Positions 8,172 through 17,071 of a DNA stretch of 64,000 bases are shown one piece after another. How positions within the stretch are numbered: the first letter of the stretch is position 1; each line of letters starts with the position of its first letter. Source of the stretch: Mucilaginibacter roseus (GTDB taxonomy: Bacteria > Bacteroidota > Bacteroidia > Sphingobacteriales > Sphingobacteriaceae); NCBI RefSeq assembly GCF_021215455.1, contig NZ_JAJPWV010000003.1:682001-746000 (forward strand), written 5' to 3'. Position numbers and translations under genes: made by a program. The notes beneath the pieces are model-generated. The model searched no databases, had not been told where the DNA came from, and saw nothing but the letters and a program-made list of their open reading frames with translations.

Positions 8172-8260
8172 CAACCCTCGCGATAGCGAGCGATCTGTCG
8201 CTTTGTTATGAACGCGGACGGATCTCTCTCGTCTTACATCCTCGAGATGACAATACAATT
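8172..8260. repeat. dispersed intergenic repeat of the TGTCATCTCGAG type
   Basis: On the reverse strand the stretch opens with TTGTCATCTCGAG, continues with GACGAGAGAGATC and ends with the palindrome CTCGCTATCGCGAG. This layout (GTCATCTCGA... AGAGATC... AGATC... CTCGC) resembles dispersed intergenic repeats common in genomes of this phylum. There is no reading frame. Together with the lepB terminator and the phosphatase promoter it accounts for the 305-bp gap 8090-8394. Confidence 0.5.
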
Positions 8261-8340
8261 GTTAATTTCTATAATCGGAATACAACTACGAATGTATGCC
8301 GAGAAAATTAGGTGGGGTTTGTAACAATCTCATAAATCAT

Positions 8341-8370
8341 ATTGAGTTTACATTCGGTTTTTCATATTTG
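8341..8370 (+). promoter_or_regulatory. putative promoter of the PafA-like phosphatase gene
   Basis: ATTG at 8341-8344, an 18-base spacer and CATATTTG at 8363-8370 match the TTTG/TAnnTTTG promoter layout with one mismatch in each box. The site lies 24 bases before the chosen ATG at 8395 and would be inside the coding region if a more distal start were used, which supports the shorter start. Confidence 0.5.
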
Positions 8371-8394
8371 CAGATGTTAACTAAGCAAATAGTA

Positions 8395-10050
8395 ATGAAA
8401 TATAAATTCCTCTTCTCGTTATTCTGCGCGGCGGCTGTTGTAGGGTCGGCATCGGCACAAAAAAAAGCGGCAACGCAACCCACCGCCGGTAATGATGTTG
8501 CCCGCCCCAAATTGGTAGTTGGCATTGTGGTGGACCAAATGCGCTGGGACTATCTGTACCGTTTTTACAGCCGCTACCAAGCCGGTGGTTTTAAGCGGAT
8601 GCTAAACGAGGGCTTTACCTGCGAAAATACGGATGTTGACTACCTGCCTACCTTCACCGCGCCGGGGCACAGCTGTGTTTATACCGGTTCAGTACCATCG
8701 ATACATGGCATAGCGGGTAACGATTTTATTATTCAGGCTACCGGCAAATCTATGTATTGCACGGAGGATTCAACTGTAAATACTGTAGGCAGCAGCTCAC
8801 GAGCCGGACAAATGTCGCCGCGGAATTTACAGGCCAGCACTATTACGGATGAGTTAAAGCTGGCAACCAATTTTCGATCAAAAGTTATTGGCGTAGCTAT
8901 TAAAGACAGGGGTGGCATATTACCTGCCGGGCACGCAGCCAATGCCGCTTACTGGTTTGATGATGCCAGCGGAAACTGGATAACCAGCACCTATTATATG
9001 AATGATCTGCCTGCCTGGGTTAAAACTTTTAACGACCAAAAGCTTGCCGAAAAATACCTGAAACAGGATTGGAATACCCTGTACCCGGTTGAAACTTATG
9101 TGCAAAGCTCGCCGGATAATAGTCCGAAATACGAAGGCAAGTTTAGCGGTACTGAAGCGCCGGTTTTCCCCATCAAAACATCGCAATTATACAAAGGCAA
9201 TGCAGGCATGATCCGCTCTACGCCTTATGGCAACTCGTTTACGCTGGATATGGCAAAAGCCGCCGTTACCAACGAGCAGTTAGGCAAAAACGTAGTGACC
9301 GACTTTTTAGCCGTGAGCCTTTCATCGACAGATTACGTTGGCCACCAGTTTGGCCCAAACGCGGTTGAAACGGAAGATACTTATTTGCGTTTGGATAAGG
9401 ATCTGGCGGCATTTTTTACCTTTTTGGATGGCCAGGTGGGCAAAGGCAACTATACTGTATTCCTTACTGCAGACCATGCCGCCGCGCATAACCCAACCTT
9501 CCTGACCGACCACAAAATACCCGGCGGCAACTGGAATGAGGGCGCAACTGAGTTGAATAAATTTTTGAAGGATAAATACAAGGCTGATAAAATTGTATTA
9601 AGCCTGAGCAACTACCAGGTAAACTTTAATTATAAAGTGATAAACGATAATAAGCTGAATGAGGAAGACCTGAAAGCAGATTGCATCCAATTCCTGCAAA
9701 AAGATCCGGATGTATTATATGCTGTTGACATGACCAAAGCGGCAGTAGCCAGCATACCCGCCCATCTGCGCGAGCGTGTGATAAACGGTTACAGCAAGGA
9801 GCGCAGCGGTGTGATACAGATCATGCTAAAACCGGGTTATTTCTCAGGCGGTCGTACAGGTACTACTCATGGCACCTGGGCACCATTCGATGCGCATATC
9901 CCGTTGGTATTTATGGGCTGGGGCATTAAACATGGCAGTATTGCCCGCCAAACCCACATGACGGATATTTCGGCCACCATAGCATCACTGCTGCACATAC
10001 AGCAACCAAGCGGCTGTATCGGGCAACCAATACCGGAAGTGATGAAGTAG
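8395..10050 (+). CDS. PafA-like alkaline phosphatase family protein
   Basis: This 551-residue exported phosphatase belongs to the alkaline phosphatase superfamily. The chosen start gives the signal peptide MKYKFLFSLFCAAAVVGSASAQ; an upstream in-frame start would bury it. The first metal ligand is in VVDQMRWDY. The nucleophile region is YLPTFTAPGH, with threonine in place of the serine of E. coli PhoA, as in PafA enzymes. Other metal ligands lie in TADHAAAH and THGTWAPFDAHIP. PafA-type enzymes hydrolyse phosphomonoesters in the periplasm. The substrate range here is inferred from family only. The last two bases of the stop codon lie in an inverted repeat. Confidence 0.88.
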   Translation: MKYKFLFSLFCAAAVVGSASAQKKAATQPTAGNDVARPKLVVGIVVDQMRWDYLYRFYSRYQAGGFKRMLNEGFTCENTDVDYLPTFTAPGHSCVYTGSVPSIHGIAGNDFIIQATGKSMYCTEDSTVNTVGSSSRAGQMSPRNLQASTITDELKLATNFRSKVIGVAIKDRGGILPAGHAANAAYWFDDASGNWITSTYYMNDLPAWVKTFNDQKLAEKYLKQDWNTLYPVETYVQSSPDNSPKYEGKFSGTEAPVFPIKTSQLYKGNAGMIRSTPYGNSFTLDMAKAAVTNEQLGKNVVTDFLAVSLSSTDYVGHQFGPNAVETEDTYLRLDKDLAAFFTFLDGQVGKGNYTVFLTADHAAAHNPTFLTDHKIPGGNWNEGATELNKFLKDKYKADKIVLSLSNYQVNFNYKVINDNKLNEEDLKADCIQFLQKDPDVLYAVDMTKAAVASIPAHLRERVINGYSKERSGVIQIMLKPGYFSGGRTGTTHGTWAPFDAHIPLVFMGWGIKHGSIARQTHMTDISATIASLLHIQQPSGCIGQPIPEVMK

Positions 10051-10215
10051 TTTTTAGTCGGTAAGACCGGAAGTCCGAAAAGACTGAGTAGATTTTTGAT
10101 CGATTATCTCTAATACCTGTATAACAAAAAATAGCCAAGCGATATGCCTGGCTATTTTTATATATAAAGATTTCTTCCGGACTTTCGGACTTCCCGTCTT
10201 CCGGACTAAAAAACT
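10049..10215. repeat. long imperfect inverted repeat flanking a terminator
   Basis: The left arm (10049-10080) and the reverse complement of the right arm (10181-10215) align over about 33 columns, both containing AGTTTTT-AGTC and GGAAGTCCGAAA with one length difference and a few mismatches. Inside each arm GTCCGGAAG-like units recur. The arms enclose a bidirectional terminator. They lie between convergent genes, starting at the phosphatase stop codon and ending 6 bp before the hydrolase stop codon. Confidence 0.8.
10126..10160. terminator. bidirectional terminator between convergent genes
   Basis: AAAAATAGCCAAGC pairs with GCCTGGCTATTTTT with one mismatch and a GATAT loop. A- and T-runs on both sides make it usable from either strand. 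It lies in the loop of the larger inverted repeat. Confidence 0.8.
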
Positions 10216-10221
10216 CCAAAA

Positions 10222-11751
10222 CTACTGCCTTTTAAAATCATAAGCGCCCATTTCCACAAAATCAGCAACCTTAAGCCTGAAGCCGCTTACCTTACCGCTT
10301 TGCACGGTAAACGGAAACACGGCCTTGCCTAAAATCGGATCGCTAAAGGTTACATAAAAGCGATTGGCACCGAGCGGTTGCAGGCGGGCATACATTTTAG
10401 GGTGATGCTCAAAGCGCATCGTCAGGTCGTTATTGTCGCCACGCTCAACATTTACTGTGCCGTATAAGGGATTGGTAAACTTGCCTTCATAATAACTTAG
10501 CGAAAGTGCCGGGCGCGGGTTAAGTGCCACGCTATCGCGCAGCTTTTTATCTGCCGCCTGCTGTTCGGCTGTGTAACTTCTGAATTCTTTTAAGTACGCA
10601 TCACTGTAGTTACGATACGGCAGTTTAAAGTAAGCATCCAATATCTCCCAGCGCAGCGCCTCGTATAAGTTGTTCTGATCGGTGTTTGTCAGAATCACTA
10701 TCCCGAGATTTTCTTCCGGCACCAGCGTAACAGATGATACAAAACCGTTAACGCCCCCATCGTGCATTACCAAACGGTGGTTGTGGTAATCCTGCAAAAA
10801 CCAACCTAAACCATACAGCTGAAAATTTTTTGTGCCGTCCAGATGTTCGGCTGTGCCTACAATATCCTGCGGCTGGCGGGTTGCATCAATGGCCGCCTTT
10901 GCAATTACCTGTTTGCTGCCCACCTTACCATCGTTCAGCAAAGTCATTACCCATTTCCCCATGTCTGTTGCTGTTGAGCTGATAGCGCCGGCTGGTGCCA
11001 TATTATCCAAGTTGGCGTACGGAATGGCTAAAAGCCGGTTATCGGCTATGGTATGCCCGGCGGATCGGTTAAAGGCCTTGGTCATGGCTACGCTTAGGCC
11101 AAGGGTATTATTCATTCCCAACGGTGCAAATATTTTCTCTTTTAAAAAGATGTCCCAGTTTTGGTCGGCTACTTTAGGGATGATTTCGCCCGCCGTTAAA
11201 AAAGCGGAATTGGTGTAACCCCACGTAGTACGGAAACCGTAAGGCGCTTTCATCAGCGCCATTTTACTCATAACCTCACTGCGGCTAAGATTGGTGTTGT
11301 AAAAAGTAAAGTCGCCCTGAAAGGTTTGAAAACCCAGGCGGTGGCACAGCAAATCGCGAATGGTAAGCAACTCGGTGGCTGCTTTATTGTCCAACTTAAA
11401 ATCGGGCAGGTACTTGGTTACCTTATCGTTCAGCGATAGCTTTTTATCAGCAGCCAGCATGGCAATGGCAGTAGCAGTAAAGGCTTTGGTATTACTCCCT
11501 ATCATAAAAAGTGTATTCTCGTCAACCTTATTATTTAACCCAAGTTCCTTAATACCAAACCCCTTAACCAGTACAATACGATTATCCTTAACAATACATA
11601 CCGCCGCGCCGGGTACACGCCAGTTGGTGAGCGCCCTGCTGATGTAGGCCTGCAGGCTATCTGTTACAAATTTGCTGCGGTTAGCGTTTTGCGCTTGGGT
11701 GATATTATCGAATAAAAAGAGGGTAATAATTAGGAGAAGTATTTTTTTCAT
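10222..11751 (-). CDS. beta-lactamase-fold serine hydrolase (class C/DUF3471 type)
   Basis: This 509-residue exported protein has a signal peptide (MKKILLLIITLFLFDNITQAQ). The penicillin-binding/class C domain (about residues 30-390) carries the SxxK motif SNTK (Ser86, Lys89), YTN (Tyr179-Asn181) and HDGG in the place of the KTG box. A C-terminal beta domain (about residues 405-509, SYYEGKFTNPLYGTVNVE) resembles DUF3471. Such proteins act as D-aminopeptidases, esterases or peptide hydrolases in the periplasm; resistance to beta-lactams cannot be concluded. It is convergent with the phosphatase gene and divergent from the DPP IV gene. Confidence 0.88.
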   Translation of the reverse strand: MKKILLLIITLFLFDNITQAQNANRSKFVTDSLQAYISRALTNWRVPGAAVCIVKDNRIVLVKGFGIKELGLNNKVDENTLFMIGSNTKAFTATAIAMLAADKKLSLNDKVTKYLPDFKLDNKAATELLTIRDLLCHRLGFQTFQGDFTFYNTNLSRSEVMSKMALMKAPYGFRTTWGYTNSAFLTAGEIIPKVADQNWDIFLKEKIFAPLGMNNTLGLSVAMTKAFNRSAGHTIADNRLLAIPYANLDNMAPAGAISSTATDMGKWVMTLLNDGKVGSKQVIAKAAIDATRQPQDIVGTAEHLDGTKNFQLYGLGWFLQDYHNHRLVMHDGGVNGFVSSVTLVPEENLGIVILTNTDQNNLYEALRWEILDAYFKLPYRNYSDAYLKEFRSYTAEQQAADKKLRDSVALNPRPALSLSYYEGKFTNPLYGTVNVERGDNNDLTMRFEHHPKMYARLQPLGANRFYVTFSDPILGKAVFPFTVQSGKVSGFRLKVADFVEMGAYDFKRQ

Positions 11752-11845
11752 TACAGTTACGAGCCGATTTTTTTAAAAACACTAATTTAACGCAAAAATT
11801 AGAAGGGCATTACCCTATTTAAATTAATTGACCAAACAAAAGTAC

Positions 11846-14020
11846 ATGAAGAGTAAATTTTACAGTTTACCCGTAATGCTTATGGCCTTTTTGCTATCAG
11901 TTACATGGCAGGGGGCGCAGGCACAATTCGGGAGCGGAACTAACTGGGCTAAGGACGGATACCGGTATTACAAAACGTTTGAAGGTGGCGTTGCCGAATT
12001 TGATGTGCGCGATGCCAATAAAAAAACGGTCATCGCCACGGCGCAGGATCTAACACCTGCCGGGCAAAAACCAATCAGCATCCGCCGTTTTACCATTACT
12101 GATGATGGTAAGAAGATACTGATCAATACTAACACTAAAAAGGTTTGGCGTTATGATACCCGGGGCGATTACTGGGTGTATGATGTTGCTGCCAAAAGCC
12201 TGAAACAGCTGGGTAAAGGCAAGCCGGAGTCATCATTGATGTTTGCCAAGCTATCGCCGGATGCCAGCAAAGTGGCTTATGTAAGCGGCCATAATGTTTA
12301 CGTGGAAGATTTGGCTACAAACGCTATCAAAGCCCTTACAACCGACGGCACCGACCGCCTGATAAACGGCACTTTTGATTGGGTTTATGAAGAAGAGTTT
12401 GGCTGCCGCGATGGTTTCCGCTGGTCGCCTGACAGTAAGTCTATCGCCTACTGGCAAATTGATGCCCGCAAGATCAAGAATTACCTGATGTTGAACACTA
12501 CCGACAGCATGGTGTACTCATATGTTGTTCCGGTTGAATATCCAACCGCAGGGCAGGATCCAAGCTCATGCAAAATCGGGGTGGTTGATATTGCTACCGC
12601 GCAAACCAAATGGCTGAATATCCCGGGTGATAATGTGCAGCATTACATCCCGCGTATGGAGTATACCAGCAATCCTGACGAGATTATTTTGCAACAACTA
12701 AACCGCGCGCAAAACGAAAGTAAACTTTACGTAGCGAAAGTATCAAGCAATACCGCAAAGGTTATATACAACGAAACAGATAAGGCCTGGATTGACGCAA
12801 AGGAAGAGGCTACCGGCTGGGATTGGCTGAATAAAGGCAAGGAATTTGTTTGGGCAAGTGAGAAGGACGGCTGGAACCACCTGTACCGAATCGGGTTGGA
12901 TGGCAAGCAGCAGCTGATCACCAAAGGTAATTATGATGTAATGAGCGTATCGCTTATTGACGAGCCATCAGGTTATATATATTTTATTGCCTCGCCTGAT
13001 AACCCTAACCAGGCTTACCTATACCGTATAAAAATAAACGGCGGTAAGGCCGAGCGCTTAACGCCGGCAAACCAATCAGGCACGCATGGTTACACCATTT
13101 CGCCAAACGGTACAATGGCGATGCACAATTTTTCAAATGCTAACACTCCTTACCAAAGTGAAACCATCAGCCTGCCCGATCATAAACATTTAACAGGCGA
13201 TGCCATTAAGCCGGTAACCGATGCTAAAAATCCGGTGGAATTCTTTACTGTAAAAACATCTGATGGTATTGACATTAAAGGTTGGGTAAAAAAACCGGAC
13301 AATTTTGATCCTGCTAAAAAATACCCTGTAGTGTTTTATGTTTACGGCGAGCCGGCCTCACAAACCGCTAAGGATGTATATGGCGCAGGCCGTAACGGCA
13401 TGTACCCCGGTATGGCTGCCGACGGTTATGTGTATATCTCGATGGATAACCGCGGCGCTCCGGCTCCGCGCGGCCGCGAGTGGCGTAAGGCTATCTATAA
13501 AAATATAGGTATCCTCAACATCCGCGACCAGGCACTTGCCGCTAAAGAAATTTTAAAATGGAATTATATTGATAGCAGCCGGGTTGCTGTTTGGGGATGG
13601 AGCGGTGGCGGTTCATCAACCCTTAACCTGATGTTCCAATACCCTGACATTTACAAAACCGGCATTGCAGTAGCTGCTGTTGGTTACCAGTTAACCTACG
13701 ATAACATTTACCAGGAGCGCTACATGGGTGTACCTACTGATGATGCAGGCCGCGAGCCGTTCATCAAAGGATCGCCCGTTACCAATGCTAAAAATCTGCA
13801 AGGGAATTTATTATACATTCACGGTACAGGCGACGATAATGTGCATTACAATAATGCCGAGTTACTGATAAACGAGTTGGTAAAATATAACAAGCAATTT
13901 CAGCTCATGTCATACCCTAACCGTACACATTCTATATCAGAAGGTGCAGGCACGTCGCAACATTTGCGTTCGTTATTTACTAAATATTTAAAGGAGCATT
14001 GCCCTCCGGGTGGCAGATAA
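11846..14020 (+). CDS. dipeptidyl peptidase IV (S9 family)
   Basis: This 724-residue exported prolyl peptidase removes X-Pro dipeptides from peptide N-termini. The signal peptide is MKSKFYSLPVMLMAFLLSVTWQGAQAQ. A beta-propeller (about residues 60-480) carries the Glu pair for N-terminus recognition in WVYEEEFG (182-184). The alpha/beta hydrolase domain has Ser586 in GWSGGGS, Asp663 in GTGDDNVHY and His695 in NRTHS. The ATG at 11846 is chosen because an upstream TTG would only add six residues before the signal peptide. The enzyme probably feeds on proteins taken up or degraded in the periplasm. Confidence 0.93.
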   Translation: MKSKFYSLPVMLMAFLLSVTWQGAQAQFGSGTNWAKDGYRYYKTFEGGVAEFDVRDANKKTVIATAQDLTPAGQKPISIRRFTITDDGKKILINTNTKKVWRYDTRGDYWVYDVAAKSLKQLGKGKPESSLMFAKLSPDASKVAYVSGHNVYVEDLATNAIKALTTDGTDRLINGTFDWVYEEEFGCRDGFRWSPDSKSIAYWQIDARKIKNYLMLNTTDSMVYSYVVPVEYPTAGQDPSSCKIGVVDIATAQTKWLNIPGDNVQHYIPRMEYTSNPDEIILQQLNRAQNESKLYVAKVSSNTAKVIYNETDKAWIDAKEEATGWDWLNKGKEFVWASEKDGWNHLYRIGLDGKQQLITKGNYDVMSVSLIDEPSGYIYFIASPDNPNQAYLYRIKINGGKAERLTPANQSGTHGYTISPNGTMAMHNFSNANTPYQSETISLPDHKHLTGDAIKPVTDAKNPVEFFTVKTSDGIDIKGWVKKPDNFDPAKKYPVVFYVYGEPASQTAKDVYGAGRNGMYPGMAADGYVYISMDNRGAPAPRGREWRKAIYKNIGILNIRDQALAAKEILKWNYIDSSRVAVWGWSGGGSSTLNLMFQYPDIYKTGIAVAAVGYQLTYDNIYQERYMGVPTDDAGREPFIKGSPVTNAKNLQGNLLYIHGTGDDNVHYNNAELLINELVKYNKQFQLMSYPNRTHSISEGAGTSQHLRSLFTKYLKEHCPPGGR

Positions 14021-14036
14021 GCCAACCCATACATAA

Positions 14037-14074
14037 TAAAGCCCGGCTGTAGTTAACAGCCGGGCTTTTCTTTT
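14037..14074 (+). terminator. rho-independent terminator after the DPP IV gene
   Basis: AAAGCCCGGCTGT pairs with ACAGCCGGGCTTTT across a 4-6 base loop, followed by a T-rich run. It lies between the DPP IV gene and the reverse-strand ssb gene. Confidence 0.88.
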
Positions 14075-14095
14075 CGATAATAAGTTTATTGCTGG

Positions 14096-14524
14096 TCAGA
14101 AAGGCAAGTCATCCGTTTCGTCAGCGGTATTGTAATCGGCGGCGCCATCTGTTTTAATCGCGCGTCCGTTGGCATGGTTTTCCGTTTCAAAATCACTTTT
14201 GCGACCAAGCATGGTAAAGTTTTCGGCCACTACCTCAGTAGTATATTTTTTTATACCCTCCTTGTCCTCAAAAGAGCGGGTACGCAGCTTCCCTTCTATG
14301 TAAACCAGCTTGCCCTTCTGCAAGTATTTTGCAGCTACATCGGCAAGGCTTCGCCACATAACAATGTTGTGCCACTCGGTTTGTTCAATCTTTTTTCCGT
14401 CTTTGTTAAAGGTTTCGGATGTGGCGAGGGGGAAGCTTACTACTGATACACCTCCTTCCAAATAACGTATTTCGGGGTCTTTACCTAAATGCCCAATTAG
14501 TATTACTTTGTTTATTCCAGACAT
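14096..14524 (-). CDS. ssb: single-stranded DNA-binding protein
   Basis: SSB coats single-stranded DNA in replication, repair and recombination. The OB fold covers about residues 1-107 (KVILIGHLGKDPEIRYLEGG, WHNIVMWRSLADVAAKYLQKG). A short disordered linker leads to the acidic tip ending DDLPF, the binding site for partner proteins such as RecO and Pol III chi. Length 142 is typical. It lies 24 bp downstream of mutY on the same strand, a reasonable repair pair. Confidence 0.95.
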   Translation of the reverse strand: MSGINKVILIGHLGKDPEIRYLEGGVSVVSFPLATSETFNKDGKKIEQTEWHNIVMWRSLADVAAKYLQKGKLVYIEGKLRTRSFEDKEGIKKYTTEVVAENFTMLGRKSDFETENHANGRAIKTDGAADYNTADETDDLPF

Positions 14525-14548
14525 GGTTTAAATTAACGCAAAATTCTT

Positions 14549-15595
14549 CTACAAATTAAAAATATTTTTTAGAAATATAAAAATGATTTTGGGTAGCGCC
14601 AAATTACTCAAGTTTTCTACTCCTGTGTAAAACCATTTTTGTTCTAATTTAACCTGATAGTTGCTTAATTTTATTAACCTAACAAATAGTTTTTGGTGTG
14701 TAAGTATATGTTTATTAATTGGCGATACGTATTCCGCTTTAACGTTTTCGCCAAAAGCATATTGTACTTCCGTTGAGTTAAGTATCTCTTCTACAGAAAT
14801 TAACCCTTTGGTTTCCAATACGGGCAGGTCATACATATTTGCCCATATGTCGTCATCGCCACGCTTGTTCATCAGCACGGTTTTTCCATCGGTAACCAAA
14901 AAATAGTTCAGGTAGCGCTCCTTGGTCTTAACCGTTTTCAGTTTTACGGGTAAATGGGTTGTAGCGTTATGTTTAAATGCATAACATCCAAGCCTTACGG
15001 GGCAAATGCCGCAGCCCGGATTTTTAGGCTTGCAAAGCAATGCGCCAAATTCCATCATGGCTTGATTATGCAGCGCAGGGTTTTTCTTATTAATTAAACT
15101 GTCGGCAAGCTCCTGGAATGTCTTTTTTGCCTTCGGTGTATTAACCGGTTCGCTGATGCCAAAGTAGCGGGCGAGTACCCGGTAAACGTTGCCATCAACA
15201 ACAGCGCGATGCTCATTGGCCGAGAATGATGATATGGCCGCCGCGGTGTATTCGCCAATGCCTTTTAGATTAATTAATGTATTATAATCAGTAGGGAAAA
15301 CGCCGCCATATTCCTGCTGCACCTGCTGCGCGGTTTTAAGCATATTGCGCCCACGCGAGTAGTAGCCAAGCCCCTGCCAAAGTTTCAGCACCTCATCTTC
15401 TGATGCTGCCGCGAAGCTGCTCACGTCCGGAAAACGCTCCAGAAAACGGTAGAAATAAGGCATGCCTTGCTCTACACGTGTTTGCTGCAATATTATTTCA
15501 GATAGCCATATAATATAAGCGTTAGTTGTGTGGCGCCATGGCAGGTCGCGCTTGTTTTCCTGGTACCAGTTGAGCAATTCATCGGCAAAATTCAT
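14549..15595 (-). CDS. mutY: A/G-specific adenine glycosylase MutY
   Basis: MutY removes adenine mispaired with 8-oxoguanine. The start at 15595 (MNFADELLNWYQENKRDLPWR) fits the family; the frame extends 16 codons further upstream without conserved sequence. The catalytic glutamate is in SEIILQQTRVEQ. The helix-hairpin-helix is LKGIGEYTAAAI, with the catalytic aspartate in AVVDGNVYR. The 4Fe-4S cluster ligands have spacing C-x6-C-x2-C-x5-C (CKPKNPGCGICPVRLGC). The C-terminal NUDIX-like domain recognises 8-oxoG. 348 residues. Confidence 0.95.
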   Translation of the reverse strand: MNFADELLNWYQENKRDLPWRHTTNAYIIWLSEIILQQTRVEQGMPYFYRFLERFPDVSSFAAASEDEVLKLWQGLGYYSRGRNMLKTAQQVQQEYGGVFPTDYNTLINLKGIGEYTAAAISSFSANEHRAVVDGNVYRVLARYFGISEPVNTPKAKKTFQELADSLINKKNPALHNQAMMEFGALLCKPKNPGCGICPVRLGCYAFKHNATTHLPVKLKTVKTKERYLNYFLVTDGKTVLMNKRGDDDIWANMYDLPVLETKGLISVEEILNSTEVQYAFGENVKAEYVSPINKHILTHQKLFVRLIKLSNYQVKLEQKWFYTGVENLSNLALPKIIFIFLKNIFNL

Positions 15596-15701
15596 AACTC
15601 CAAAAATAGGCAGCAAATGTGGTTGGTGCGCTTTTTTCATCACCGTTTTGCAACGAACAAAAAAAATACACTAATTATTTTAGAGTTTGCCAATAAAGCG
15701 A

Positions 15702-15709
15702 TACTTTTG
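15702..15709 (+). promoter_or_regulatory. -7 element TACTTTTG of the HU operon
   Basis: TACTTTTG exactly matches TAnnTTTG and is followed by CAACCCC, a common context for such promoters in related genomes. It lies 51 bases before the HU start codon. No TTTG is present at the ideal -33 spacing; TTTTAG occurs nearby. Confidence 0.55.
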
Positions 15710-15760
15710 CAACCCCAAAACAGTTAAGTATTTATAAAAAATTTTAAAGAAAAATAAGAT

Positions 15761-16063
15761 ATGACTAAGGCAGAAATCATAGCTGAAATCTCATCTAAGA
15801 CAGGTATTGAGAAAGTTGATGTACAGGAAACTGTTGAGGCGTTTTTTAAAGTGGTAAAAGGCTCAATGGTTGCCGGCGAGAATGTTTACGTGAGAGGTTT
15901 CGGTAGTTTCGTTGTTAAAAAAAGAGCTAAGAAAACAGCTCGTAACATTTCAAAAAATACTGCCATAATCATTCCTGAGCATTTTGTGCCAAGCTTTAAG
16001 CCAGCAAAAACTTTTGTTGAGAAAGTAAAAACCGGCAATAAATCAGCAAAAGCAAGCAAATAA
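15761..16063 (+). CDS. HU family DNA-binding protein
   Basis: HU-type proteins bend and compact DNA. The N-terminal helices (MTKAEIIAEISSKTGIEKVDVQETVEAFF) and the saddle strands (ENVYVRGFGSFVVKKRAKKTARN) are clear. The usual arm with the conserved proline is present in altered form (KNTAIIIPEHFVPSFKPAKTFVEKV), and a lysine-rich tail of about 10 residues extends the protein to 100. It starts a probable operon with the TPR gene 20 bp downstream and then the tiny basic protein gene. Confidence 0.93.
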   Translation: MTKAEIIAEISSKTGIEKVDVQETVEAFFKVVKGSMVAGENVYVRGFGSFVVKKRAKKTARNISKNTAIIIPEHFVPSFKPAKTFVEKVKTGNKSAKASK

Positions 16064-16083
16064 TTCAATAAGCATTCAGCCCG

Positions 16084-16935
16084 ATGAAGAAGCCACAAAT
16101 AGTTTTAATTATAGCAGTACTCGCTATTGTGGGCTATTTGTACGTACAACCTGTTAAAGGTTTACAAAAGGCTGAGGATGCTAATCATGCTGATACCAGA
16201 GCGGCCGCCCCTGCTGCACAGGCTCAGGCTACTATTTTGAGTGTTGAGCAGGTATCAGAAACAGCAAAAAACGTAATAGGCCAATCACTTGCCGCTCCGA
16301 TTACTGAATTGGAAGGCAAGCTTAAAGCTGCCGATGGCGATGCTAAAAAGGATATAGAAAAACAGCTGGCTACCAAGTGGGATGATGTAAACCAACCCGG
16401 GCCGGCTGCTTTTTATTATAAATCCGTTGCCGAGAGTGATAAAACAGCCGATGCCTGGATAACAGCCGGTAATCATTTTAATGATGCTTACAAGCTAACC
16501 CAGGATACCACCGCACAGCCAACGTATTTAACCAACGCTGTACAGTGCTTCGAGCAAGCTCGCCAGTTGGCTCCGGATAACCTGGATGCTAAAACGGGTT
16601 TGGGTATTGCTTATGTAAACGGTGGCGCGCCGAGCCCTATGGCCGGTATAAGCTTGTTGCTTGAAGTAGTAAAGCAGGACCCGACCAATCGCAGTGCAAA
16701 TTTAAATTTGGGCGTTTTCTCTATGAAATCAGGCCAGTTTGAAAAAGCGGTTGAACGTTTTAAAACTGTTATTGCACAAAAGCCCGAGCTTGAACCTTAT
16801 TTTTACCTGGCTGAAAGCTATAAACAGCTTGGCCGTAAAAAAGAGGCTATCGAGGCTTACAACAAGTGTAAAACAATGATGCCTGACCCAGCCTTTGGGC
16901 AGCGCATTGATGAGTACATAAAGGAATTAAATTAA
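16084..16935 (+). CDS. membrane-anchored tetratricopeptide-repeat protein
   Basis: The 283-residue product has an N-terminal signal-anchor (QIVLIIAVLAIVGYLYVQP). A charged, alanine-rich region follows, then TPR-type helices from about residue 140 to the end (PTYLTNAVQCFEQARQLAPDNLD, ANLNLGVFSMKSGQFEKAVERF, PYFYLAESYKQLGRKKEAIEAYNKC). The repeats suggest a protein-protein interaction role on the periplasmic side. The partner is unknown. Placement after the HU gene and before the small ribosomal-type gene suggests a housekeeping role. Confidence 0.8.
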   Translation: MKKPQIVLIIAVLAIVGYLYVQPVKGLQKAEDANHADTRAAAPAAQAQATILSVEQVSETAKNVIGQSLAAPITELEGKLKAADGDAKKDIEKQLATKWDDVNQPGPAAFYYKSVAESDKTADAWITAGNHFNDAYKLTQDTTAQPTYLTNAVQCFEQARQLAPDNLDAKTGLGIAYVNGGAPSPMAGISLLLEVVKQDPTNRSANLNLGVFSMKSGQFEKAVERFKTVIAQKPELEPYFYLAESYKQLGRKKEAIEAYNKCKTMMPDPAFGQRIDEYIKELN

Positions 16936-16963
16936 TTAATCATTTTTTAAAAACATTAAAATT

Positions 16964-17053
16964 ATGCCAAGCGGTAAAAAACGTAAAAGACACAAAATGG
17001 CCACCCACAAACGTAAAAAGCGTTTAAGAAAAAACAGGCATAAAAAGAAATAA
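16964..17053 (+). CDS. 29-residue basic protein, AURKAIP1/COX24 type
   Basis: A 29-codon frame starts at an ATG 28 bp after the TPR gene: MPSGKKRKRHK, then MATHKRKKRLRKNRHKKK. More than half the residues are Lys, Arg or His. It matches the short AURKAIP1/COX24-type proteins known in this phylum, which are related to mitochondrial small-subunit protein mS38; that points to a ribosome-associated role. A terminator follows directly, which supports it as the last gene of the HU unit. It is short enough to be missed by length cut-offs. Confidence 0.8.
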   Translation: MPSGKKRKRHKMATHKRKKRLRKNRHKKK

Positions 17054-17071
17054 GCTGAACTAACAGCTTAT

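Noticed and set aside
10222..11751. Call of a true beta-lactamase resistance gene
   Set aside because: The SxxK and YxN motifs are shared by many esterases and peptidases, and the third motif is HDGG rather than KTG; resistance cannot be supported.
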